From Oscarella lobularis (Eukaryota > Porifera > Homoscleromorpha > Homosclerophorida > Oscarellidae), in the NCBI RefSeq assembly GCF_947507565.1, contig NC_089187.1, forward strand, positions 1,984,001-2,048,000: a DNA stretch of 64,000 nt, written 5' to 3'. Shown here piece after piece: positions 46,619-56,419 of this stretch; the first letter of the stretch is position 1; each line of letters opens with the position of its first letter. The notes below the pieces were generated by a model. It ran no database searches. It saw only the letters and a list, made by a program, of their open reading frames with translations, and was not told where the DNA came from. Made by a program: the position numbers and the translations under genes.

Positions 46619-48751
46619 CTAGCTATGCTCCTCCCCTTTTTTGGTCGTTTTCTGTTTTGGGTCATCATTTAGGTTTAGCAGCGTTTCTTCTTTCTTATTT
46701 AGTTCTTCCCATTCTTTCTTTGTGCAGCCTTCGTACGTCCAGCAAACAGCTTCCACGGAGGAGCTTTCTGTGACAAATTTTTTCTTCTCCTTTTGGGGAT
46801 TTGGACGTAAGCTATGAAGTTTCAGTTGAATAGAAAGCAGGCATCAACCATAGCGTTCTTACCATTTCAAAGTTTTCGTAAGCGTTTCGATCTCCTCCTC
46901 AGTGTGGAAACAGAAGACAATACCAGCACGCGAAATGCTGTCAAGATTCTCGATGTTCTTCAGAAAAAGTCGAACTGGCCAAAACTTCAATCAGAATGAA
47001 TTCGGTAAAGAAATCATAGAGATCCTACCTGAAAGAAGTTTTGGCGCTCGATCCAAATTCTCTCGAGATGCTTCATTCTCTTCCAACTGCGTTATAATAA
47101 CGAAATCGTACACGGCACTTTTGTCGGCATCACTGCGCCGATTCCCATTTAGTTCCACCGTCAACTACAAAAAAATAAGCTCGCTATCACAATAAAATAA
47201 TAGAAATCCGAATTACCCAAGATATTTGTGATGGGGATCTGCTCATAAAGTTATCTGGAACGCAGTACATTCTCATATGAGAGACTTCCTCGAGACCTTC
47301 GTATTCAAACGTGTATAGCGGTTTACGTGGACGCGACGATAAGTCCAAGCCTTTGAATCCTTTTTTCAAGACTCCGTCGCGTTGCTCTGTATCGCGCGTC
47401 TGCTCTCCGCGCAATTCTCTATCGTGAAGAGGATTGTAATGGCAGTTGAGGTCAATTGCTATAAGCTGGTATAATACACAAAAGAGTACGGCATGAATTA
47501 AGTGAGGTGACGAACTTAACTAATTTATTATTAACTGACATTCTCGAAGTGATTGACTAGATGTATTGCTGCTCCATTTGATCCGGAGTAGATGTGAAGT
47601 CCGAGCGAAAATTTCGGCTTTTCGAGTCGTTTTAGCCGATCGATAACTTTCTTTCTCAGGAACTCGTGGAGTGCACTTCTCTTCGCTTGCTCGACTAATT
47701 TAACCGATGCGTGCAAGGCTCTGTCTCTTTTCCATCGTTCGTCGAGAGACAACGAAACGAGAACGTCGTGAAACGTTTCGCCGTGGCCTTTGTCGGTGGC
47801 GTATAACATCGAGAGAAACAGGTCGAGATTCGTTTTTATCGTACACTGTTTCTTCCACGAATCACTTGGCTCGTACTTGGCCGTGTTGACGCAGAGCGCG
47901 TAGAAAAAGTCGGCTTTTCCTTCGAAGTCCAGCATCTCCCAATGCGAAGATCTTCTCCAGATCATGCCCCATAAGGCGAGTGCCGCTATCACAGCCAAAA
48001 GCACGAGATTGGACACCCACAACGGCAGAAGAACGACGGGAAAAGAATACGTGCAAGGCACTGCTGTCTGATTCAACGAGAAGCAGCTAGAATTCAAACA
48101 ATACTGTCTCTGCCTCTCGAGCCAATATTTTCCGTAATCGGAGCTCTCCAACCGGCAGATGAACGTAGTATCGAACGCCTTACCAGGCTGAAGTAGCAGA
48201 CTAGCCGCGCTGATTCCCGCAGCGGACGCAGCTGCGAAGATCAGCTGTAAGGTCAACTTTCTCTCGTACGACTTTACCACGTCGTCCTGCCGACCGAAAT
48301 CGTCACGCAGTCGTTTGACCGTTTCGATGGTGACGCTGCTGAATAGACCCGTCTTTCGATCTCGATAGCGCGCAATAGAGAGCGTCATCGAGAAGAATTG
48401 TTTTAATTTCGGACCGGCGTACGCTTTCCACATTTGATGGGGTCCTATGACGACGACGAGTTGTACGACGAACGCTAGAGGCATGAGCTTCATGCCTTTG
48501 ATTCTCTCCGAGCAGAATCGATTGACGAACGCCGCCTGGTCGCGAGAAAAACTGCTCGGAATCAGACAGGCAAGGTCGTAGCCTTGGCCGAAGAACGCCT
48601 CTGCAATCGCAAACAGAGTTATTACGACTAGACTTAGGCCGACGTAGAGGATGCCCTGATCCCAGAGGAAGTTTCTACGCGTCGTTGTCTTGGTGCGTAC
48701 CGACGTTGATAGGCCAAATGATGCAAGAGCTGCCGCTAGCATAGTCGACAC
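46619..48751 (-). CDS. LRRC8-like four-span channel protein L2 without LRRs
   Basis: Exon 1 (48751 to about 47540) carries RRNFLWDQGI, spans YVGLSLVVITLFAIAEAFF and LMPLAFVVQLVVVIGPHQMW, the loop ARYRDRKTGLFSSVTIETV, span 3 (TLQLIFAAASAAGISAASLLL), span 4 (SNLVLLAVIAALALWGMIW) and IKTNLDLFLSMLYATDKGHGE. Extracellular cysteines are C in ACLIPS and RFCSE, then FICRL, QYC, SSCF and VPC. Later exons give LIAIDLNCHYNPLHDRE, YDFVIITQLEENEA and AGIVFCFHTEEEIETLTKTL. An extra last exon, only in L2, has VCWTYEGCTKKEWEELNKKEE and ends at 46619. It is a tandem paralog of L1 and L3. Pannexin or innexin affinity is an alternative, but the post-span-4 block favours LRRC8. Confidence 0.7.
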
Positions 48752-49126
48752 TCGAGTAAGCGTTCCAGTATCTGAGCTCGGTTACGCCTCTATAAAATGC
48801 AAATTAGTCGAATTTATATAAAACCTCTATTAGAGTTTAACCATAGATATAAAACGTATCCGTTTAACGATCATCCGAGAGTCGGCCTTCTTTGAGCTTC
48901 GCTTTGTGCACACTCCAGAATATTTTCAGAGACGAGCTTCTCGATGAAAATACCTCCTTTTTCTCTTTAAATGGTTTATCTAGGCTGCATGAACGGAATT
49001 AAAATCGCTCAAGCAAAGCAACTATAGCTCGTTTACACTGAAGACTCTAAAAGATAGAGCACTTTATATAGGTCACCGTTGTTAGTAGAACGTCTCCAGT
49101 GGAAATGAGCTATATTAGGCATAAAC
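48752..49126. other. Intergenic between L2 and L3
   Basis: Lies between the start of L2 and the stop of L3, both on the minus strand. A+T-rich. No gene, TATA box or repeat is recognised. Confidence 0.5.
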
Positions 49127-51120
49127 TCACAATGACAGGCTACTTGTCAGTGTTGAAAGCTCTTCTTTGCTGCGAGTGCAAAAGCAAAACACCGCTGCTT
49201 TTTCTTCCTCTCCACAAAAAAATTCGATGCTATTTATAATAGTTTTAGCTAAGCATAAATCTCGCTTCATGGAAAAATTCGTATGGCAATCGAACATACC
49301 AGCAGTGATTCGCGGTGTTTCACCAACGTGACCTCGATCAGCTTCACCCATTTCTAATAGGGTAACGATAACTAGATCATACTTAGCTTTTGCTCGAATG
49401 CTTCCGGGAGAAAACTTGAGGGGCTCAGTCAACTAATAGGTTATTAGCATTATAATATTTCTAAACCAGGTGTGCTGACGTTACCATAATAACCTCTGCT
49501 TCAGAACTAGTCATGAGATTTTCTGGTATACAGTAGATCTAACATCAGCATCACACGTACATATTGCAGATGTTAAATAGCGTTTACCTGTGTTCCATGC
49601 ATGTCGTCTCTGTATAGATGTTCAGGCTCTGCCTGAGGCCTGTGGCCTTTGAATCGTCCTCTCTTTCCCACTTTTTGATCCTGAGCTAAGTCCTCGTCTC
49701 TCTCCTTGATGCTGCGTTTTTTGTAGTAGGGATTGAAAAAACAGTTGAAATCCAGAGCGACGAACTATAGAGAAACATTAGTGAGATAACGAAAATAATA
49801 TTATACCTTCTGACAGCAGTTGGCCAGCAACGGCGTTGCTCCTCTTGAACCACAAAAGAGCTGCAATCCTAATTCGAATCTTTCGTTGTTATTGTCTTCA
49901 AGGCCCTTTCCAATCCACGATACCATAGCACTCGGAAACGTCTGCCAAAATAATCAGTCTAAACTACAGGTAAGCATACTATTAGAGCATACGTCTCCAC
50001 TTTCATTTAGCAGTCGCCCAGAAACGAAGTCTTCGTCCTCGGCGATGTACTGATCCGCCATGTGTTTCCTATTGCCTTCCAGCCAGATTTCGTCCAGCAG
50101 AAGTGCAACGAGAATTTCCAAGAAGCTCTTCCCGTGCCCCTTGTCCGAACTGAACAGCATCAAAACAAAAAGATGAAAGTCATTCTTAATAGTCCGCGAC
50201 TGTCTCCACGACTCCTTCGTCGGATAGTAGTATTTCTCTCGATTGAGAGAGAACGTGTAAAGAAAGTCGGCCTTGCCCTCGTAGTCCAACTCTTTCCAGT
50301 GAGATCGACAGCAATACCAGACGAGACCCCACGCGCTCATTGCAGCGGCGACGAGCAGAAGAACGCAATTTATAACCCAAAAAGAAAAGGTCACAAGATA
50401 GAAAGAACTCTTGCACAGAACAGCGACCGGTCCCTCGACACCGCACAGAGTCGAATTCGAATCGGGACACAGAGGAACGAGTTGCTCTCGAAACCACCGC
50501 CGCTCCAGCGAATTCTCGTCGAGACGACACTCGGCTAGGGTCTCGCCGAAAAAATTCTCCCGGAAATAGACTGCTGTTGTGATGGCGATCCACATTGCGC
50601 ACGCAAGTAATTGGACGACGAGTTTGATCCAATATCTTCTGCACACTTGCACTTGACTTGGATCGTCGTAATCGGCGCGAAGACGTCGGACTATCTCGCG
50701 CGAATCGACGTCGAAAAGGCCGTTGCTAGGGACGCGTTGTCGACCGATTTGGGCGACCATGCTGAAGAAGTGCTGCACTCGCGAGCCGGCGTAGTTCTCC
50801 CAGACGACGTGCGCTCCCACGAGAAGCGTCAGTTCGCCGAGAAAGAAGAGCGGCGCGAGTTTGAGGCCCTGTATCGAGGCGTTCGCGCAGAAACGATTGA
50901 CGAAGTGGACTTGAGGTCGAGTGAAGTTCGGCGTTAGACAAGCGGTCGTCGTTCCGTCGCCGCCGAGAAATGTCTCGCCGAGGGCCGACGAGAGGAGACT
51001 GAGAAGGACGAGGCCGACGCACGAAATGATTTCGTCCCATATGAAATTCTTCTTCTTTATTAGTCCTATCGCTACGGAAGCCTTGTGAACGCCATCAGCG
51101 GTGATTTCTAAGTCTTCCAT
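49127..51120 (-). CDS. LRRC8-like four-span channel protein L3 without LRRs
   Basis: Start chosen at ATG 51120 (MEDLEITADG), because it sits at the same distance from KKNFIWDEII as in L1 and L2; an in-frame ATG at 51243 adds 41 unlikely residues. Spans are ISCVGLVLLSLLSSALGETFL, LAPLFFLGELTLLVGAHVVW, a third after KLVVQLLACAMW, and a fourth VINCVLLLVAAAMSAWGLVW. IKNDFHLFVLMLFSSDKGHGK follows. Downstream exons give LQLFCGSRGATPLL, FVALDFNCFFNPYYKK, YDLVIVTLLEMGEA and, after an intron from GTATGTTCG to TGCTTAG, AKTIINSIEFF, then AVFCFCTRSKEELSTLTSSLSL before the stop at 49127. It shares the C-terminal domain with L1 and L2. Confidence 0.7.
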
Positions 51121-51900
51121 TGTTGTTGATACGGGGTGTCCGACTCGGTTCGATCGTTCGTGCCCCAAACGTCGTCCGTGCGCATTTTGGGCTCTTCCGA
51201 AGGGATGGTCACGAAGAGTAAGAGGTCGAGAAAGCCAGAACATGTCGGTACAGTCCTGAAAATAGACTCCTTACGCGGTAAACGGAGAAATCGTTCCAAA
51301 CAGAAACTATTTCACAAGCGCACAGCAAGAACATCACTGGGTCTCATCACAGACGCTCAGCAGAGGAAACCCTGGTGCTGGCTCCCTAAATCAAAGAAGA
51401 ACTGGCATCTGCAACTCACCTCTCAGGTAAAACGTCCAGCGGAATTTATATCACGACCTAAAGCGGCGTCTCTATGGCACGTATGCACATTTTCTCCTTT
51501 TCCTGGGCCCATGACGTACAGCACGGAAACGGATAAGGCTATGCATGCTTCAAAATACTCAAAACCAATTGCGTCATCATCTATACGATATACGGCTCTG
51601 CCACTGGTACGAAGGAAAGGGCCCTAGGTTATGGATTTTTATTTATTTGCTATTTCCAGACCTATTCCGGATAAACAATACATCAAGGCGTACTTGACGG
51701 AAGCAGATCTCAAGCAATGGCTGAGAATCATGAGGTTTTTTGTCTAATGGTGGCAACAAGAATCCCAACGTGAATTCTCTGTTTTTGCTCCTCTCAAGGA
51801 ATATTGTGCAATACATACGGGTCTGAAACGTGCTTCTTTCACGGCTCACGTGTTGCTCTCTTTTTATCCAAATTCTGTCTCTGCTAGTCGTCGCGTGCCC
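51121..51900. other. Divergent intergenic region, possible unplaced exons
   Basis: Between L3 (-) and the DD gene (+). Open stretches on the plus strand at about 51136-51430 (ending HLQLTSQ at a GTAAAA donor) and 51660-51750 (YIKAYLTEADLKQWL after a TTTCCAG) could be exons. One minus-strand frame at 51420-51640 is also open. None has a recognisable domain, so no gene is called. Confidence 0.3.
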
Positions 51901-52890
51901 ATGGCAGATCCGAAGTGGCCCAAAGCGTCGACTCCAGTTCAAACCGAAAAGTCAAGAAGGAGTCGTCTGCAAGAGAATGAAGCAATCGATGACTATCGGG
52001 ATAAAGAAGTCACCGACAAGGAAAGAATAGAAGCAGCGATACGGATTCAATCTCGTTGGCCACGCATTGGAAGAATTTTGGGTCCGAAACCGTTCAAAGA
52101 TTACGAGCTTGCTGCGTTTGAGCAGAAGAAAGAATATCGCGATCAAGCTCAGGCGATGCTCGACGCTTGGGCGAACGCCCATTACAAAAAAGCCACTCGA
52201 AGGTGTCTTATTAAAGCAATGGAGGAGGAAGACCTTGCTAAGGCTGCTGCTGAAGTTTTTTCACTTCGTAATTGATGCGGGGATGAGATTCCATTAGCAA
52301 TTCCTCTATACCGCCTAGACACTGCTGATGAGAGCGCCGGCGGGCTCCGCCTTCGCCCCCACTCCCCGCAATCGAATCAAAGCCCAAAGACTGTGAGTGA
52401 AACGGAGTCTCAGCAACCAGAAGGTAAATTTTATAGTGCATCATTGAAACACTTGTTAGTTTGTGTGTTGTGAAGACACTTCTGATAAGAAAATCCATTG
52501 GCTTGTGGGCGGTATAATCATATCCATTTTCTCACAAAATTGTTCTCTAACAGTTGTTCTGTAGGGTCTTTACTTTTACGTGTCTTCCTAGTTGTTTTTA
52601 TCGTTTCTGCTTTTGGATGCATTTTTATAATTTGCCTTCTTCCCGAAGGAAAAAGTGATTGATTTATAATTTGAATTATTCTTTGTCTATACTCCTTGTT
52701 CTTAGGCAGTGGAGAGACGCTGCTATTGCTTTTAGAAGAACTGCCGCCATCTAGAAGTATAATAAACCGTGACGACGTGATCTGGTTAAGTATTTGTCTG
52801 TTGTTTTAGATGTTTTATCAGAATTGACAGGTGCTGCAGTCTCAATGCATGAATTGGTTCAGGCCATAGTTAAATTTAGGCGCGGCATCA
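51901..52890 (+). CDS. Death-domain membrane protein D1, CARD lost
   Basis: Starts MADPKW, nearly the first residues of the CARD-bearing gene at 56420 (MGDPKW), but passes straight to the linker and death domain, so the CARD is missing. The DD (51960-52260) reads VTDKERIEAAIRIQSRW, RIGRILGPKPF, YRDQAQAMLDAWANAH, then KAMEEEDLAKAAAEVF. Exons follow with SPQSNQSPKTVSETESQQPE, a membrane span (LLLRVFLVVFIVSAFGCIFII, about 52568-52640) and SGETLLLLLEELPPS. The second DD only starts (LTGAAVSMHELVQAIVKF) and breaks off near 52890, where sequence like a DD1 exon begins in another frame. It is either a truncated gene or part of a longer one read through with the next unit. Confidence 0.5.
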
Positions 52891-53897
52891 GGAGGAATTC
52901 ATTTGCAAAAGATCGATGACTATCTGGATGAGCCAGTCACCAGGAACGAAATAATAGAAGTAGCGCAACGAATTCAATCGTACTGGCGACAAGTTGGAAG
53001 AATTTTGGGTCCGAAACCATTTGAAGAACACGAGCTCGATAGTTTTGCGGAAAAGAAAAGCACTCGCGATCAAGCTCAGGCAATGCTCGACGCTTGGGCG
53101 AACAAACACCACCAAAATTCCACTCGAAGGTGTCTTTTTGAAGCAATGACGGAAGGTGGTGCGACTGATGCTGTTGACGTTTATCCAGGTAACGTTATTC
53201 TGTAATTGCTAGGGGAACTTAAAACATATTTTGACTTAGATGTTCCGTGGACTTGGATGCTACATCATCTTTCGGTTTCTTTCGCGAAGAAGCAGAGTCA
53301 CAAACCACGTAATGATATTAATGGCAATTAAAGACTTCTACGCTTTACTTGTGAATTCTAGCTATTGACAAGAAGGCTGAAAGTGACTTGGATAATGGTA
53401 TAACATAACTGTTCAATTAAGATAACTGTTGTTTAAGCTCTTGCTCTAGACACCTGTTTGGAGGAGACACAACCAATTCCTCCAGTAGAGCAACCGCCAC
53501 CTAGTACAATAAACTGTGACGGTGTGATCTAGGTCGATTTTTGTCTGTTGTTTTAGATTCTGCATCAAAACTGACAGGTGTCACTGTTTCAGTGAATGAA
53601 TTGGTTCAGGCCGTAGTTAATTTTGGACGAGGAAAATGGCTGGACATCGTACTACAACTTGACTGGAAGTTCCAAGAAGCACTAAACCTTGAAACGGATC
53701 ATCCCAATTGGACTAGAAAGAAGAGGCCCCAGAAGGTACTGTCTGACTATCAACTGAACAACGGAGAAAATGAATCATTTTGTCAGCAGTTGATCGACGT
53801 ATGTAGTAAGGTTAAAATAGGGGGCACTCTGGTCCTGAGCGTTTTCGAACTCTTTTATACATTCTCAGTTTTTCTTCTTTTTTACGTGATATGCTAG
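52891..53897 (+). CDS. Tandem death-domain unit D2 (DD-DD)
   Basis: Exon 1 holds a DD diverged from D1 (VTRNEIIEVAQRIQSYW, VGRILGPKPF, TRDQAQAMLDAWANKH). Short linker exons follow (AIDKKAESDLDN, then EETQPIPPVEQPPPS). The second DD at 53555-53830 has LTGVTVSVNELVQAVVNFG, KWLDIVLQLDWKF and CQQLIDVCSKVKIGG. After KIGG the paralogs read ALRDELKRQG; here a deletion gives a hydrophobic end (VLSVFELFYTFSVFLLFYVIC). No span is seen between the two DDs. No ATG of its own is evident, so it may be spliced to D1 or be a decayed copy. Confidence 0.45.
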
Positions 53898-54361
53898 GCT
53901 GGCTTCCTACCCTCTCTCTAAATATAATTATGATGTGGATGAATGAGTGAAGGGAAGACTGAAGGTGCAAAGCTTGAATTCGTAAGATGAGATGATTCTT
54001 TTCAACAGCTCCTGGGTTTTCCTAGATTTGATGTTCCCGTCGAAATTTAGGCTTAATAAGCTGTAGCAGTACGCCACTTCTCTTGTTCAAACGAACTCAA
54101 TGGTGCAGTCCGAGCCGTCTGATCCACGACTGCACGTGATCACAGGAAGCCGCCTTCCACTCTCCGAGTCAGCATTTCTGAAGTTGGCCTAAGCGAAGTT
54201 CTCTACTGGTGGAGGTGTACAAAGGATCGGAAACGAGTGAAGAACCCTGAAATGCTCGTAATACACTCATGACCAAACACAGACGAAAACGTCACCGCTA
54301 AACAAACTAAAAAGGCTGTTTGAACAGCTCAATAACGGCGTCCGCGGTAGACGACATTGCT
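53898..54361. other. Intergenic
   Basis: Convergent gap between D2 (+) and the CARD-GTPase gene (-). No coding exon is recognised. The minus-strand open frame reaching 54307 overlaps the last GTPase exon in another frame and is treated as a shadow. Confidence 0.45.
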
Positions 54362-56039
54362 TCAGCCAAACAGCCAGCCGCAAAACCTTTTTGCACCGTT
54401 GTAAAAGGCTCCTGCGGCAGCTTCCACAGCTTTTCCGAGAACGGATGCAATCCCGGGCGCAGCATTGACCAGCAGATCTCCGAGCATTGCACCTGCCTTG
54501 ATGTCAGCCCCGGCGCTGTTGATGACTGGCACGAGAATTTCATCTGTTTCAGACTTCGTCAGCACAATCCTGCCACTGACTGCGTCTGACCTTGACTCCT
54601 CTGAACCTGAAATAGAAGTTACGGTTAGGAGCTGTGCGGTTACATTTAATTAATTAAGTACCTGTTGATGCTTCAGATGCTTCGGACCTTTCAGCGTCTC
54701 CTTCGCCAGGCTGATATACAGAACGATCAATTAATTAGACAAGTAAATTTTAAAGAAGCCGCTAGTTTACCTGGGAATCTCCACTGGTGTACACTAAACG
54801 ATTTCTGTTAACCTTTAGGAGAGCGGCCATGCTTTGTTTTGGGTCTGCTCTCTTATAGCAAGCAATCCAGAATCTTTTCACCCAATTTTTCCCCACCAAG
54901 AACTTCTTCTTGGGATGGCCTGCAACGACAGCGGGAATTGCTTCGCAGACTTCGGCAGGAACGTGCAGTGAATTGAGAAGAAAAGATTTGTATTCTTCCA
55001 GGGTTTCATCACGCTGGGTTTCAAGCAGTTCTAGCCGGTCGTCGTCGTCTTCTGCATCTTCAAATTCAGGCACAGACATGAGCATGTTGCCCATTGTCAT
55101 AACAATGACAGATTTCTTCCATACGTTGGGTCCGAAAATGCCTGTGACGGTTCTCAGCACTCGTTTGTCGGCTTCTTGGACACGAATATCGGTAGCCTGA
55201 CGACATAAGAGAAAAAGGTCTACTTGTGTAATTTTCTTTTGCAGTTGCTTCTTTCTCTCTTCTTGCTCAGAAACCGATCCCTCTTCCAGTCCAGGTGTGT
55301 CCCAGACCGTCACTTTAACTCCGTTGAGGTCAAATGTTGCCGCTTCGTCAACGTCTCGAGTAACACCCTTGACAGAGTGGCCTGTTTTGCATATTTTACT
55401 GCCAACAAGGGCGTTGATGAGGGTCGATTTGCCAATGCCTGACTTGCCACAGACAACTAGATTAAGGCTTGTGACACCCTGAAAATAATCTCGAAGTTTC
55501 TTGAAATTGCTCCAGGCATTGGCCCACAAAGATCCTAGAATCAAAGACAATATCCTATTTGAAGAGATTAGTTGTGGGTTGTTGACGACGTCAACAATAA
55601 TACATGCAAATGACAAGTAGGATGCGCTGGGCCCCCGGATTCAGACTTGGGCGGCTACATGCAACTTGCTAAGATTTACAGTAATACCTTTTTGTTTAGG
55701 TAACTGGTCGGTTGGAAGGCCGACTTCTTGTAAAAGTTCCCAAGCCAAGTCCAAGTGTTCATCTATAGATGCCAAGTGCACGCAAAATTTCGCGAAGCCC
55801 TCCTCTCCTTTCAGTGCAACGCAGCTTAGCAGTGCTGTCAGGTACTCCTCTTCCTCTTCGGGAGAACCAAACGATTTCCATTCTGTGTCCGTAAAAAAGC
55901 CGACTTTGCGAAACTTTTTGTGAAGAGGTTTGTTGTCGCGGAGATGGAGCCGGTAGTGGAGGTACGCCACTTTCTCCTCCAGAAGCATCTGCGTTATGTT
56001 TGACGACATGGTGACTCCGCTCTGCATGATCGTTTCCAC
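54362..56039 (-). CDS. CARD-GTPase with hydrophobic C-terminal segment
   Basis: Exon 1 (56039 to about 55650) encodes a CARD-like six-helix region (LRDNKPLHKKFRKVGFFTDTEW to CVALKGEEGFAKFCVHL). Exon 2 (about 55535-54773) starts GSLWANAWSNFKKLRDYF and carries a septin/AIG1/TRAFAC-type GTPase: P-loop GKSGIGKSTLINAL, a conserved T in KGVTRD, G3 DTPGL, and FLLCRQATDIRV; a plain NKxD is not seen (MTMGN stands at that place). Two small exons follow (PGEGDAERSEASEAST and SGRIVLTKSETDEIL). The end is small-residue-rich and hydrophobic (GDLLVNAAPGIASVLGKAVEAAAGAF, then CGWLFG), perhaps membrane-active or amphipathic. The pairing recalls animal immune GTPases. It is divergent from the CARD-DD gene on the plus strand. 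Confidence 0.78.
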
Positions 56040-56419
56040 CCCTTCTTAAATTCGCGGATAATGCGCCACTCCCGGCCCGCGGGCAGGAGTATTAACATAA
56101 CTTGATGAAGTTTCTAACAGCCAATCAGGACTCACTTACACATCGTGCATCCAAAGGGAGGAAATTGAATTATTGCCACTCCCACGTAGTGCGGTGACAT
56201 TTCTAGCCGGATTTTCCGGGTCGCGGCTAATTAGGGAAAGCTTGCACTCTTTCTTTATAGTAGATAGTAGCTATTTTCTCTGTGTATAAAAGTGAAGTCT
56301 GCTGCGTTTGAGTGAGGAGCAGATACTAGTTTACTAGTGAATTTTGTCGCATCCCCAAAAGGGGCTGGTGGATATACATCACGTGGATGATGTCAAAAAC
56401 TATACGGGAATCGTAAGTC
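56040..56419. promoter_or_regulatory. Divergent promoter between two CARD genes
   Basis: About 380 bp between the CARD-GTPase (-) and CARD-DD-TM-DD (+) start codons. It holds CCAAT at 56121-56125 and TATAAA at 56285-56290, the latter well placed for the plus-strand gene. Shared control of two CARD proteins is inferred. Confidence 0.5.

Noticed and set aside
44298-51120. Innexin or pannexin identity for the four-span genes
   Set aside because: The plan and paired cysteines would fit, but the block after span 4 resembles LRRC8 more closely. Kept as an alternative only.
54307-54543. Minus-strand frame ending in VIELFKQPF as the GTPase tail
   Set aside because: It is out of frame with the exon reading SGRIVLTKSETDEIL. 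The other frame gives a smooth continuation and a stop at 54362.
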